From positions 62,001-126,000 of the forward strand of contig NZ_JALKBD010000004.1 of assembly GCF_023015905.1 (NCBI RefSeq): 64,000 nt of DNA, in the 5' to 3' direction. The notes beneath the pieces were generated by a model that was not told where the DNA came from, searched no databases, and saw nothing but the letters and a program-made list of their open reading frames with translations. Shown piece after piece: positions 41,830 to 50,665 of the stretch. How positions within the stretch are numbered: the stretch's first letter is position 1; every line of letters begins with the position of its first letter. This stretch comes from Arenibacter sp. F20364 (GTDB lineage: Bacteria; Bacteroidota; Bacteroidia; Flavobacteriales; Flavobacteriaceae). A program made the position numbers and the translations under genes.

Positions 41830-41843
41830 CGAATAAATATTCG
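41830..41843. promoter_or_regulatory. TetR-type operator before the tetR gene
   Basis: CGAATA-AA-TATTCG is a perfect inverted repeat 12 bases upstream of the -7 box and overlaps the spacer or -33 region. The near-identical copy at 41202-41215 lies before the MBL-hydrolase gene. Confidence 0.65.
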
Positions 41844-42013
41844 TTTATGTGAATTTTAGTATTTTCATAAGTTCATTAAATCAATAGAAAATGGCCTTGA
41901 TCTGCAGTTCACTGCATGAATCCCAAAATTTTCAGCCATAGTACTGTGTACAAACAGATAATTCTTATCTTAGGTTTTGATAACCATTACCAATATTAAA
42001 TTCATAGGGACAT

Positions 42014-42403
42014 ATGCTTATTTACTACTTTACGGTAGCTGCGAAAATCATCATTTTTTTAAGCATCCTAAATGTTTGGTTTCTCCGCTTCAACAAACCC
42101 ACTCCATGGCGAGGAGGTGAATCCAAATCCATGAAGGAGGAATTTGAAACCTATGGTCTCTCCCATACCATAATGTACATAGTTGGAACCATTAAAGTTG
42201 GCCTGGCCATACTATTGGTGGTATCCATTTGGTTAAAGGACCTTAGCACTCCTGCCGCTGGGGCAATGGGGATTTTTATGTTAGGCGCCATTGCCATGCA
42301 TTTTAAAGCAGATGACCCTAATATAAAGTCGTTTCCCGCCCTGATATTGTTTTTGTTATCCGTTGGAATCGTGGCTGGTGAAGTAGTACTGGCCGGTTTA
42401 TAA
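42014..42403 (+). CDS. DoxX-like membrane protein (paralogue of 3323-3688)
   Basis: A 129-residue four-helix protein sharing ILNVW, TPWRGGE followed by EEFETYGL, MYIVGTIKVG, the MHFKADDP loop and KSFPA with the 121-residue protein at 3323-3688. It belongs to the DoxX-like group of small membrane proteins that may couple to thiol or quinone redox. It lies on the plus strand after the tetR promoter region (208 bases away) and is followed by a bidirectional terminator at 42546-42576. Its function is unknown. Confidence 0.8.
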   Translation: MLIYYFTVAAKIIIFLSILNVWFLRFNKPTPWRGGESKSMKEEFETYGLSHTIMYIVGTIKVGLAILLVVSIWLKDLSTPAAGAMGIFMLGAIAMHFKADDPNIKSFPALILFLLSVGIVAGEVVLAGL

Positions 42404-42545
42404 TTACAGATAGACCTTGTTCCCGTCCAAAACAAAGTATTACCTTAAATCAAATAAGGGATTATAGGTTTAGCATTGGGAAAGTAACAGCAATTTGGGC
42501 AACAGAAGAGGCCTAACAACCAATTATCGGTCACCTCTAAAACTA

Positions 42546-42576
42546 AAAAGTGAAAACCGAAGTGGCTTTCACTTTT
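42546..42576. terminator. Terminator between DoxX-like and dnaJ-KTSC genes
   Basis: AAAAGTGAAA (42546-42555) pairs with TTTCACTTTT (42567-42576) with an 11-base loop. It is usable on both strands between the convergent genes. Confidence 0.6.
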
Positions 42577-42632
42577 ATATTTTGTTTTTAGATTTTGTAT
42601 TTAAGCTAGCGGCCATACGGATTCAACAGTTC

Positions 42633-43082
42633 CTATGCTTCTTGTAGCTGTTTTTTGGATTGCCTATAGTTGTATTTAGGATATATCATGCGCTTCGCAA
42701 AACGGTTGACAGTATTGGAATTGACCATCTTGATGTAAACCTGCTTGGTAACACCAAAATATTCATAGGTAGATCCGTCCACGAAGGTAATTTCCAATAA
42801 AAGGCCCTTGTGATGGTAATCGGCTATCCCCGAATTGGTGATGGTTTCCGTATAGGCCTCCAAGTTTGCCATTTTTGTTTCTGGAGCAATGCTCACCAAA
42901 AAATGATAACCATCTATAATCTTTCTACTGTTTACCTCTGCTTCCTCGCGCTTAATATCCCCTTCCTGAAACTTATCCGGATGCCATTCCTTAACCAAGT
43001 CGCGGTAACTTTTCTTAAGTACCTTTAGATCGATCTCCTTTTCTATTCCAAAAAGTTTCTTGTATTCGTTTATGCGCTTCAT
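42633..43082 (-). CDS. DnaJ (J-domain) and KTSC fusion protein
   Basis: A 149-residue two-domain protein. The N-terminal J-domain (about 1-65) includes the HPD tripeptide at residues 34-36 needed to stimulate DnaK-type Hsp70. The C-terminal half (about 75-145) is KTSC-like, with LLEITFVDGSTYEYFGVTKQVYIKMVNSNT and an RFAKRMI-PKYNYR tail. Fused J-KTSC proteins occur in Bacteroidota, and KTSC is suspected to bind nucleic acid or substrate. It probably recruits DnaK to a specific target. It is monocistronic, between the terminators at 42546 and 43148. Confidence 0.88.
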   Translation of the reverse strand: MKRINEYKKLFGIEKEIDLKVLKKSYRDLVKEWHPDKFQEGDIKREEAEVNSRKIIDGYHFLVSIAPETKMANLEAYTETITNSGIADYHHKGLLLEITFVDGSTYEYFGVTKQVYIKMVNSNTVNRFAKRMIYPKYNYRQSKKQLQEA

Positions 43083-43147
43083 AATGATATTTTTACAGGG
43101 CGCGAAACTACGTCTAATTTCTTACAACCCGCTGTATTTAACAAATA

Positions 43148-43174
43148 AAAAAAGCCCATCTATTAAGATGGGCC
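43148..43174 (-). terminator. Terminator after the cold-shock gene
   Basis: A perfect 8-bp stem, GCCCATCT with AGATGGGC, with a four-base loop is followed by seven U on the minus strand. It lies about 26 bases past the stop at 43200. Confidence 0.9.
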
Positions 43175-43199
43175 AATTCATTAAACATGGAAGTATATA

Positions 43200-43394
43200 T
43201 TATATAACTTGTACGTTTACTGCGTTTAATCCTTTGTTACCTTCTTTAAGGTCAAAAGATACTTCATCGCCTTCGCGAATTTCATCGATCAATCCTGAAA
43301 TGTGTACGAAATGATCTTTTTCAACACCTTCTTCAGTGATAAAACCAAAACCTTTAGTGTCGTTGAAAAATTTTACTGTTCCTTTACTACTCAT
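43200..43394 (-). CDS. Cold shock protein (CspA family)
   Basis: A 64-residue single OB-fold protein. RNP1 (KGFGFITEE, near 14-22) and RNP2 (VKDHFVHIS-type HFVHISG near 28-34) are both present, and the short length with acidic patches is standard. It binds single-stranded RNA or DNA and acts as an RNA chaperone in cold. A -7-like box (CATCTTTG) lies at 43430-43437, and the 36-base leader is typical of csp genes. Two DEAD-box helicase genes follow upstream (43539-46198), so the three form a cold-adaptation island though not one operon. Confidence 0.97.
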   Translation of the reverse strand: MSSKGTVKFFNDTKGFGFITEEGVEKDHFVHISGLIDEIREGDEVSFDLKEGNKGLNAVNVQVI

Positions 43395-43429
43395 CGTAAT
43401 GTAATTAAATTTATTATAATATTAAGTTG

Positions 43430-43437
43430 CAAAGATG
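43430..43437 (-). promoter_or_regulatory. Probable -7 box of the cold-shock gene
   Basis: The minus strand reads CATCTTTG, one base off TAnnTTTG, 36 bases before the start. It is the same variant as before the cotH-like gene. Confidence 0.4.
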
Positions 43438-43538
43438 GTGCTAATAATTTAAAAAACAGCTATTTACTTCATTTATATTTACAAACTTGTTTTTTAGAGG
43501 CATTTATTTTCAAATTTACGCTGTTATTATACCCCTAA

Positions 43539-44852
43539 TTATAGTACGGATATCCGTACTTTTTTCTTTTTTAAACGCGTGTTGTTCAGTTTTTTGACTA
43601 GCTCACCGGCTATCGACAATGGTACGGCCACAAAGGCACAATCCTGTTTTAACTCTATTTCTCCCAATTGATCTTTGTTGATACGCGCCTGTTTAAAAAA
43701 TAGGCCGGCGATATCCCCTTTGGAAATTTTGTCCTTTCTTCCACCGGAAATAAACAAGGTTTCCCAATATTGTGGTTTTCTTTTTGCTTGCCTTGTTATA
43801 TCCACTCCTTCCGCATCATCTATAAACGAGGGCAGGTTTTCATTTTCCCATTTTAGCACATAGGCAGTGCCCTTGGCATTGACCCTTGCGGTCCTTCCAT
43901 TTCTATGGGTAAACTCTTCCAAAGAATGTGGAAGTTCATAATGAATAATATATTTCAATTCCGGAATATCAATTCCCCTAGCTGCCAAATCCGTTGCTAT
44001 CAAAATTTGGCTCGTCCCATTTCTAAATTTAATAAGGGAACGCTCCCTATCCTTTTGTTCCATGCCACCGGAAAAACAGCTATGACCTATACTGTTTTTA
44101 TCCAGAAAAGTACTCACTTCCTCGATGCTGTCCCTAAAATTGCAAAAAATTATTCCTGGTTGATTTCCTATGTGCAATAACAATTCCAACAATCTGGGCA
44201 ACTTATCCTTAGTCTCCGTACTCACCTTCTTGATAGCTAATTTTGAGGCTATTTTTACTTGTAAATAATCAATAACTACAGGATTATCCAATTTTACAAA
44301 ACTTGGAAAGCCAACACCCTGGGTTGCCGAGGTTAGGATGCGCTTCTTAATATTGGGCAATTCATTCAAAATTCCCGACATTTCTTCCTCAAAACCTATT
44401 TCCAGAGACTTGTCGAACTCATCCAATACCAGGGTCTCAATACTTTCCCTAGAGAACCGGTCACTATCAAAATGGTCCAAAATACGTCCTGGGGTTCCTA
44501 TTAAAATAGAAGGGCTATGTTTAATTTCAATCTTATCCTTGGACATGGGGCGCCCTCCATAAACGGCATTTACCTTATAACCGGTCCCCATATTCCTAAC
44601 CACTTGCTCAATTTGTATGGCCAATTCCCGGGTAGGCACTAGAATAAGTGCCTGGACCTCGTCAATATTAGGATCCAGAGTTTCCAATAAAGGCAATAGA
44701 AATGCCAAGGTCTTACCGGTTCCCGTTGGGGACAGAATAATTGTATTGGCTGTTTTTTCAATAACAGAAATGGCCTCTTCCTGCATAGGGTTCAACTGTT
44801 GGATCTTTAATTTTGATAAAATATCCTCCTGCTCTTTTATATTGTTGGCCAT
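43539..44852 (-). CDS. DEAD-box RNA helicase, DbpA-like
   Basis: A 437-residue ATP-dependent RNA helicase. Motif I SPTGTGKT, Ia PTRELA, II DEFD (not DEAD), III SAT, V ARGIDIPE and VI HRNGRTAR are present in the two RecA domains (about 1-365). The C-terminal 70 residues (KISKGDIAGLFFKQA, then KLNNTRLKKKKVRISVL) look like the DbpA RNA-binding domain, which directs DbpA to 23S rRNA. The start at 44852 lies two bases after the stop of the next helicase, so both are translated together. DEFD is unusual but seen in some family members. Confidence 0.93.
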   Translation of the reverse strand: MANNIKEQEDILSKLKIQQLNPMQEEAISVIEKTANTIILSPTGTGKTLAFLLPLLETLDPNIDEVQALILVPTRELAIQIEQVVRNMGTGYKVNAVYGGRPMSKDKIEIKHSPSILIGTPGRILDHFDSDRFSRESIETLVLDEFDKSLEIGFEEEMSGILNELPNIKKRILTSATQGVGFPSFVKLDNPVVIDYLQVKIASKLAIKKVSTETKDKLPRLLELLLHIGNQPGIIFCNFRDSIEEVSTFLDKNSIGHSCFSGGMEQKDRERSLIKFRNGTSQILIATDLAARGIDIPELKYIIHYELPHSLEEFTHRNGRTARVNAKGTAYVLKWENENLPSFIDDAEGVDITRQAKRKPQYWETLFISGGRKDKISKGDIAGLFFKQARINKDQLGEIELKQDCAFVAVPLSIAGELVKKLNNTRLKKKKVRISVL

Positions 44853-44854
44853 GA

Positions 44855-46198
44855 TTATTGTTTATTTTTTTTCTTTTTGGGCGATTCCAATTTTGGGCTT
44901 CCACTGCTTGATTGCCCCAAATGATCTGTAAGTATCTTATCTATAAGTTCCTCCTTGGTCAAGTGATGAAATACTGTTCTTATTTTCTCCCTAAAATCTT
45001 GGGAAATAGTACGATTGGGTTTGGTCTTGAATATTTTGTTGGCCCAAATCAAGGCGTTATTTTCTTCAATACTTTCGGCATCCGCTTTTTTAAATTCTTT
45101 AAAATCTATACCCAACTCCTCTTGGAATTCGGCAATATCCTCTACTTCCTCTTTCTGGATAACGGTTAATGAAAATCCAGCTGCCCCTGCCCTGGCGGTA
45201 CGTCCACTCCTGTGCACATAGGTATCATAAGTATCTGGCAAATGATAATTTACTACATAGGATATTTCCTTAACATCAATACCACGGGCAGCCAAATCGG
45301 TCGCCACCATAATATCTATAAACCCTTCTCTAAATTGTCCCATTACCCGATCTCGAATACCTTGGGTTAAACTCCCATGTATTGCACCTGATCGGAATTT
45401 ATTGATGGCCAAGTTTTTTCCCAATTTATTTACCGCCGCTTTCGTCTTGCAAAAAATAATTCCTCTTTCTCCCTCCCTGGACTTTAAAAAGTGAAGTAGA
45501 ACTTCCAATTTCTCAATGGGTTCTACGACAACATACCTATGTTCTATTCCCTGATGCCCTAATGTAGCCGTGTCCGCTTCTATCTGAACTACATGTTTGG
45601 ACATATAATTCTGGATCAATTGTTTTAAGGCTCCTGGCATGGTAGCCGTAAACAATAATGTTTTTCTGGATTTTGGGATTTCTGCAATAATACTATCCAA
45701 ATCCACCTTTAAGGCAGTTACCATTTCATCGGCTTCATCCAAGACCAAATACTTAATATTTTTAATGTTCATGGCTCCTCGCTTCACCAAATCCACTAAG
45801 CGACCTGGTGTGGCTACTACGATATGGGTGGCACTCTTTAAACGTTCTATTTGAGGCTTTATAGGGATTCCTCCACATATTGAAGCAATGGAAATAGACG
45901 GACTATGGGTAGAAAAGGAAACCAGATTAGTATAGATCTGTTGCCCCAGTTCCCGTGTAGGCGCCAATATTACGCCCTGGATATTGGTATTTTCAGTTTC
46001 TATTAATTGTAATAAGGGCAAACCAAAAGCAGCCGTTTTACCTGTTCCTGTTTTTGCCAAAGCAACTACATCCTTGTTTTGCTCCAAAATCACAGGAATC
46101 ACCTTCTTCTGAATATCAGTGGGCTCTGATATTTGTTGGTCTATTAAACTTTGAAGTAGGTGTTCGTTAATTCCTAAATCAGAAAACTGCTTTGACAT
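44855..46198 (-). CDS. DEAD-box RNA helicase
   Basis: A 447-residue helicase with all motifs: AKTGTGKTAAF, APTRELGQQ, DEAD (VLDEADEMV), TATMPG, ATDLAARGIDVKE and VHRSGRTARAG. The short C-terminal tail is Lys-rich. It belongs to the RhlE/CsdA-like group typical of Flavobacteria and probably remodels structured RNA in the cold. The ATG at 46198 is chosen because the exact -7 box TATCTTTG at 46214-46221 sits between it and the upstream ATG at 46225. The dbpA-like gene starts two bases past its stop, forming a two-gene operon. Confidence 0.95.
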   Translation of the reverse strand: MSKQFSDLGINEHLLQSLIDQQISEPTDIQKKVIPVILEQNKDVVALAKTGTGKTAAFGLPLLQLIETENTNIQGVILAPTRELGQQIYTNLVSFSTHSPSISIASICGGIPIKPQIERLKSATHIVVATPGRLVDLVKRGAMNIKNIKYLVLDEADEMVTALKVDLDSIIAEIPKSRKTLLFTATMPGALKQLIQNYMSKHVVQIEADTATLGHQGIEHRYVVVEPIEKLEVLLHFLKSREGERGIIFCKTKAAVNKLGKNLAINKFRSGAIHGSLTQGIRDRVMGQFREGFIDIMVATDLAARGIDVKEISYVVNYHLPDTYDTYVHRSGRTARAGAAGFSLTVIQKEEVEDIAEFQEELGIDFKEFKKADAESIEENNALIWANKIFKTKPNRTISQDFREKIRTVFHHLTKEELIDKILTDHLGQSSSGSPKLESPKKKKNKQ

Positions 46199-46213
46199 AA
46201 AATAATTTTCGGC

Positions 46214-46221
46214 AAAGATAG
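46214..46221 (-). promoter_or_regulatory. -7 box of the two-helicase operon
   Basis: The minus strand reads TATCTTTG, an exact TAnnTTTG match 16 bases before the ATG at 46198. It excludes the ATG at 46225. Confidence 0.6.
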
Positions 46222-46433
46222 CCACAGTTTTCTAGGGAATGCCTGTAATTGGTTTATATTCCAATATATTAACGGTTAGTGCTCTTGTTTCCTATTTTAT
46301 CGTATGCAGCATTCTTTACAAAAAGTATAGAAAAAAAATAATCCATATTCCTCTTGCCTGCACTATTCCTCCAATTTTCTTCCTTAAGACCTACTTTTTA
46401 AATAACTTTATTATATACTAAAGCTGAATTAGG

Positions 46434-47129
46434 ATGAAAAGAAACGATTTTCTGAAAAAAGGAGTTTTGGGGATGGGAATATTCGTTGCCGTCCCTACCG
46501 TGGTACAAGCCTGTACTAAGGATAGTGATCCTAAAATCCAGGAAGAGGGTAAGGAAGATTGTGAATTATCCCCTAGTGAGACGGCCGGACCGTTTCCAAT
46601 CAAAACTCCGTCGGATTTAATGAAGTCCAATATTGTCTCGGATAGAATTGGTGTTGCTTTACTATTTACTCTTAAGGTGTTAAACAAGAGCAACGATTGC
46701 AATCCACTTTCCGGAGTTTATGTTGATGTATGGCATTGCGATGCCCAAGGCTATTATTCCGAATATGGGAATACGGCACTACAACAGAGCGATTATACCA
46801 ATGCCCATTTTTTGAGGGGACGACAAATTACCGATTCGAACGGAAACGCTTCATTCATAAGTATTTTTCCGGGTTGGTACCCAGGTAGAGCACCCCACAT
46901 TCATCTTGAAATTTTGGATGCCAATGAAAAATCGATTAAAATAAGCCAAATTGCCTTTCCAAAAGCCGTTTGTGATGACGTATATGCCACGGCCTCCTAT
47001 CAAGGTGAAGCAGACACCTTAAATTCAAAGGATAATGTGTTTAACAACAGTCTTACAGGTAATATGGCAGATTCCGTAACAGGCAATACAACGGATGGTT
47101 ACACTTTGTTAAAGACGATTGTAGTATAA
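46434..47129 (+). CDS. Exported intradiol ring-cleavage dioxygenase-like protein
   Basis: A 231-residue protein with a Tat-like start (KRNDFLKK) and a lipobox ending in Cys27, followed by the catalytic domain of intradiol dioxygenases (PF00775 type, about 40-231). The four Fe(III) ligands of this class are all placed: Tyr108 (QGYYSEY), Tyr149 (FPGWYPGR), His155 and His157 (PHIHLEI). It could open catechol-like rings outside the cytoplasm, but a true aromatic substrate is not shown by context; no other ring-degradation gene lies here. Divergent from the helicase operon. Confidence 0.85.
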   Translation: MKRNDFLKKGVLGMGIFVAVPTVVQACTKDSDPKIQEEGKEDCELSPSETAGPFPIKTPSDLMKSNIVSDRIGVALLFTLKVLNKSNDCNPLSGVYVDVWHCDAQGYYSEYGNTALQQSDYTNAHFLRGRQITDSNGNASFISIFPGWYPGRAPHIHLEILDANEKSIKISQIAFPKAVCDDVYATASYQGEADTLNSKDNVFNNSLTGNMADSVTGNTTDGYTLLKTIVV

Positions 47130-47190
47130 CATAATACTCCTTTATTAAGACTAGGCCTCTTTAAAGAGTACTGACCTAATTATAAGAACA

Positions 47191-47222
47191 AAAAAAGTCC
47201 GGCAAAATATGATTGCCAGACC
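47191..47222 (-). terminator. Terminator after the TonB receptor gene
   Basis: On the minus strand GTCTGGCAA pairs with TTGCCGGAC with one G-U pair and is followed by UUUUUU. It lies about 35 bases past the stop at 47256. Confidence 0.75.
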
Positions 47223-47255
47223 TTATTTTAGTTAATATCCAGAACACTTTCTTAT

Positions 47256-49766
47256 TTAGAATTCCTTTTTGCCAAACTCACTTTCTATAAACTTGGCCTT
47301 ACTTTTTGTGGCATTAAAAGTATAGGACAAATTAATGGATATCATATCCACTTCATATCGGTAATTGGTAGTAGTGTAGAATTCATTGGCTTTAAACGTA
47401 GTGATACGTTGTTCATTGGTGTCCAACAAGCCCATATCTATATTCTGCCATTGAAGGGTTGCCGTTAATTTATCATCAAAAAACGACTTTCGAAAGGTAA
47501 GATTAGGGGAATAGAATCTAGAATCTTCTCCTTGGGCGGTATTCGTATCGGACAAATAATTGAACGTAAATTGCAAAGAGGCATTTTCCCAGAACGAATA
47601 GGTGGAATTTACGTTAAAAGAATAAATGGTGGCACTGCTATTTACACCGTAATTTCTAGAGATACCATCCCTATGTCTAAAAATAAAGGCCCCGTCTATA
47701 TCATAGGAATAAATATTTGTTCCTATATAATTCGTCCAATTGGCGGTAGGTTTTAGTTGTGCCCCTATTTCAATTCCAAGGGCATTGCTTTTTCCTACGT
47801 TGGAGTAAACCCTATTAATAATACTGTCCAATACAGCACCATTAGCTTCATAGGCCAAGGTGTTCACACGGTTTATTACATTGTCAACATGCCTATAGTA
47901 AGCCGTGGCGTTGATGGAATTACCACCTTTAAAGCTTTTGGTTATACCTAGTTCCAGCAGATCAATAAATTCCGGCCTCAATTGATTGTCTCCCTGTTCA
48001 AAAACCTCGGAGTGTTCCCTTTCGGCGAAACTGTTCATTTTAAGGGTAGTTGTTCTTTCTACCCTTTTGCTATAAGCTGCCTTCCATTTGGTCCTGTCGT
48101 TAACCGTATACTGCAATGATGCGGATGGAAACAGCTTAACAAAATCATAGGTATAGGTTTGCTCGGGGTCGGCTGTCCTTAAATCTTCCGAATAAGTACG
48201 ATCCATGGATTCCAATCGCAGACCTCCGGCATAGTCCCATTTATTGCTTGCGCCTGTTAGTTGTGCATATCCAGAATGAATGGTACGCTGTAAACTTATA
48301 TTACTGGAAAACTCAGGTACTAAAACGCCATCGCGCTCATAAACAAACTCACCTGTGTGGTCAATATCCCTAAATTGATAGCCTGTTTCCAAAGTACCAA
48401 TGGAAAAAGGCTTAAATTGATAATCCACATTCACCCTATACCCGTTTAGTGGGTTGTCATTGGTATTGTACTCCTGCTGATAAATAATATTACGATCGGT
48501 AAGACCCAAATTATCATTATAGGTAGGACCGCCCAAAAAAGTGTATTCATACAATAGGGAGGTAGACAACTTGGAATCATTGTTGAATTTATGGGCATAA
48601 TCAAAACTACCTAGGGCAAAATCGCCCTTTCTGGTTCTTAAATTATGATTGTAATACTGAAAAGTATATTCCCTGTTACCACTGCCTATAGGCGAAATGG
48701 CGTGATTGTCATAGTAATCGATATCGGCCAAACGATCTACTGTATGCTTTCCTGCATAAAAACCCAAAGAATAGGTATCCGCCTCATTAGGTGTAAAGTC
48801 TATACCGAATCTACCGTTATAGCTAATATCATCAAAACTCCGTTCCCCATCGGAAGGCAAAAAGGTTTGTTTGTTCTCGGCTTCATTTATGACAAATAAC
48901 TCACCTTCCCTCCTACCTGTTTTATCATTGCGCTGGTAACTTGTTCCAAAGGACAGGTTCCATTTATCGGTTCGCTTGTTTATAGTTGCATCCATACCAT
49001 ATCGCTGTGCAGCCTCCTTGGTGCCATAGGGCTCAATGGAAGGTAATCCTGCACGAACGTTTACTTGGGTATAAACACCATTTGTAGCCCCCTTTTTGGT
49101 AATTATATTCAATATACCCCCTTTGCCCTCAGGGTCATATTTGGCCGAAGGTGCAGTAATCAATTCCACTGTTTCCAATGCATTTGCAGGCAATTGCGCC
49201 AATATGGTACTGGCGTCGCCCTGGGTTGGTTTTCCGTTAATCAAAACGGCAAAACCCTGACTGCCCCTTACACTTACACCGCCCTGGGCATCTACCGTTA
49301 CCGTTGGCAAGTTCCTAACCACATCAATGGCATTTCCTCCCTGACTATTTTGAAACTTTTTGGTATCAAATACCTGACGGTCTATCTTGTGAAGCACCGT
49401 GGACCGTTCTCCTTGTACAACAACCTCGTCCAGTTGGTTTCCGAAGGACAATCCTACTACCTCAAGAACTTTCGCCGGTTGCTTTTTATCTATTTCAATA
49501 TCGGAGATTGTTTGGGTATCATACCCCATAAATGAAGCTTCCACATAATAGGTTCCAGGTTTTACTCCGTCTATAACAAAGGAACCATCTTGAGATGTAA
49601 CCACTCCTGTGACCAAAGCCCCATCTGTCTGATTATATAGTGCTGCCGTGGCGTATTCCAAGGGTGAGCTATCGCTGGCATCAATAATTTTTCCGGAAAT
49701 CTGGGCGGTTACAACTTGCAGGCCACATAATAGGACCGCAATAATAAAAGTACTTTTAAAATTCAT
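47256..49766 (-). CDS. TonB-dependent outer membrane receptor (OMP_b-brl_3 type)
   Basis: An 836-residue outer-membrane protein. The signal peptide (about 1-21) is followed by a carboxypeptidase-regulatory-like domain (about 23-105; SGKIIDASDSSPLEYATAAL, then GTYYVEASFMGYDTQTI), a plug (about 110-235; QGGVSVRGSQGFAVLINGKPTQ, LETVELITAPSAKYDPEGKGGILNIITKKG) and a long beta-barrel that ends in NLSYTFNATK. This group imports peptides, siderophores or other ligands in a TonB-dependent way; the ligand is unknown and no SusD partner is present. The AraC gene at 49856 lies upstream on the same strand. Confidence 0.95.
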   Translation of the reverse strand: MNFKSTFIIAVLLCGLQVVTAQISGKIIDASDSSPLEYATAALYNQTDGALVTGVVTSQDGSFVIDGVKPGTYYVEASFMGYDTQTISDIEIDKKQPAKVLEVVGLSFGNQLDEVVVQGERSTVLHKIDRQVFDTKKFQNSQGGNAIDVVRNLPTVTVDAQGGVSVRGSQGFAVLINGKPTQGDASTILAQLPANALETVELITAPSAKYDPEGKGGILNIITKKGATNGVYTQVNVRAGLPSIEPYGTKEAAQRYGMDATINKRTDKWNLSFGTSYQRNDKTGRREGELFVINEAENKQTFLPSDGERSFDDISYNGRFGIDFTPNEADTYSLGFYAGKHTVDRLADIDYYDNHAISPIGSGNREYTFQYYNHNLRTRKGDFALGSFDYAHKFNNDSKLSTSLLYEYTFLGGPTYNDNLGLTDRNIIYQQEYNTNDNPLNGYRVNVDYQFKPFSIGTLETGYQFRDIDHTGEFVYERDGVLVPEFSSNISLQRTIHSGYAQLTGASNKWDYAGGLRLESMDRTYSEDLRTADPEQTYTYDFVKLFPSASLQYTVNDRTKWKAAYSKRVERTTTLKMNSFAEREHSEVFEQGDNQLRPEFIDLLELGITKSFKGGNSINATAYYRHVDNVINRVNTLAYEANGAVLDSIINRVYSNVGKSNALGIEIGAQLKPTANWTNYIGTNIYSYDIDGAFIFRHRDGISRNYGVNSSATIYSFNVNSTYSFWENASLQFTFNYLSDTNTAQGEDSRFYSPNLTFRKSFFDDKLTATLQWQNIDMGLLDTNEQRITTFKANEFYTTTNYRYEVDMISINLSYTFNATKSKAKFIESEFGKKEF

Positions 49767-49794
49767 AAGTAATTGGTTTGATCTTAATTTTCGA

Positions 49795-49802
49795 CAAAAA
49801 TA
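49795..49802 (-). promoter_or_regulatory. -7 box of the TonB receptor gene
   Basis: The minus strand reads TATTTTTG, an exact TAnnTTTG match 29 bases upstream of the start. The receptor thus has its own promoter separate from the AraC gene. Confidence 0.5.
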
Positions 49803-49855
49803 GATCTGCCATAGAACTTAAAATGGTGTATTTGAAAAAGGAATGGTGTTTATAA

Positions 49856-50665
49856 TCACAAATGTGATTTTTTATACTGTAAAGGGGTTTGCTGTGTATA
49901 GCGCTTGAAATATTTGGTGAAGTGCGAGGTATCCTTAAAATCTAGATCATAAGCTATATCACTTATAGATTTATTGGTATATATAAGTTGTCGTTTTACT
50001 TCCCTGATAATATGCTCTGCAATAACATCCGAGGCTGTTTTGTCGAAGACCTTATGACATATGGCGTTGAGATTCTGCGAAGTGGTATTCAAAGTCTCTG
50101 CGTAAAAAGAGACATTATTCTTTAAATTTTCAGATAATAGATTAATGAATTGCGTGGTCTTATCCGTATTTTCTCCTCCTTGGGCAGAGGCGTATTTTAC
50201 CATTTTGGACAATATGGCCTTTAATCCCCCCTCCACGGCTTCTTGGTTCAATTGAAGTTGTTTCATTTCCCAACACAATGCCTCGAACAGGAATTTTAGA
50301 GAACTATCATGATCTTCAACCTTTATTTTTTGACAGTTACTAAGTTTAATCAGCTGGGTATTGATGTATTTGTCCAGTGTTTTTTCTAAAAAGGACTCCT
50401 TAATAATAATGACATATCCTTGGGGTTTAGTAATAATCTCCCAATGGTGAACTTCGTCCTTCTTCACCAAAAACAGCAGCGGTGGTTCTATGCTATGGCT
50501 TGTCATGTCCATATGATGAAAACCACTACCTTTTACAAAATAGATTATTTCGAGATATTTATTGTGTTTGTGAGGCTTGGTATACCTTTTAGTGACATCG
50601 AAAGGTTCTATTTTTATACCAACTTCAGCATTAATTTTGTTGTATGTGCTGATGGAATCGTTCAA
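49856..50665 (-). CDS. AraC family regulator next to a TonB receptor
   Basis: A 269-residue regulator. The N-terminal cupin-like sensor begins PHKHNKYLEIIYFVKGSGFHHMDM (about 31-54), and the C-terminal HTH pair (about 175-269) has YAETLNTTSQNLNAICHKVF and IAYDLDFKDTSHFTKYFKRYTQQTP. Probable regulator of the TonB-dependent receptor downstream, whose promoter lies 54 bases past its stop. The ligand is unknown. Confidence 0.93.
   Translation of the reverse strand: MNDSISTYNKINAEVGIKIEPFDVTKRYTKPHKHNKYLEIIYFVKGSGFHHMDMTSHSIEPPLLFLVKKDEVHHWEIITKPQGYVIIIKESFLEKTLDKYINTQLIKLSNCQKIKVEDHDSSLKFLFEALCWEMKQLQLNQEAVEGGLKAILSKMVKYASAQGGENTDKTTQFINLLSENLKNNVSFYAETLNTTSQNLNAICHKVFDKTASDVIAEHIIREVKRQLIYTNKSISDIAYDLDFKDTSHFTKYFKRYTQQTPLQYKKSHL

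Noticed and set aside
46434-47129. Full aromatic degradation pathway around the intradiol dioxygenase
   Set aside because: No cycloisomerase, thiolase or transporter of such a pathway is present; the CHMI-type tautomerase at 8204 is 38 kb away.
49065-49535. Plus-strand frame of 156 codons
   Set aside because: It lies antisense inside the TonB receptor gene; composition is that of a shadow frame.
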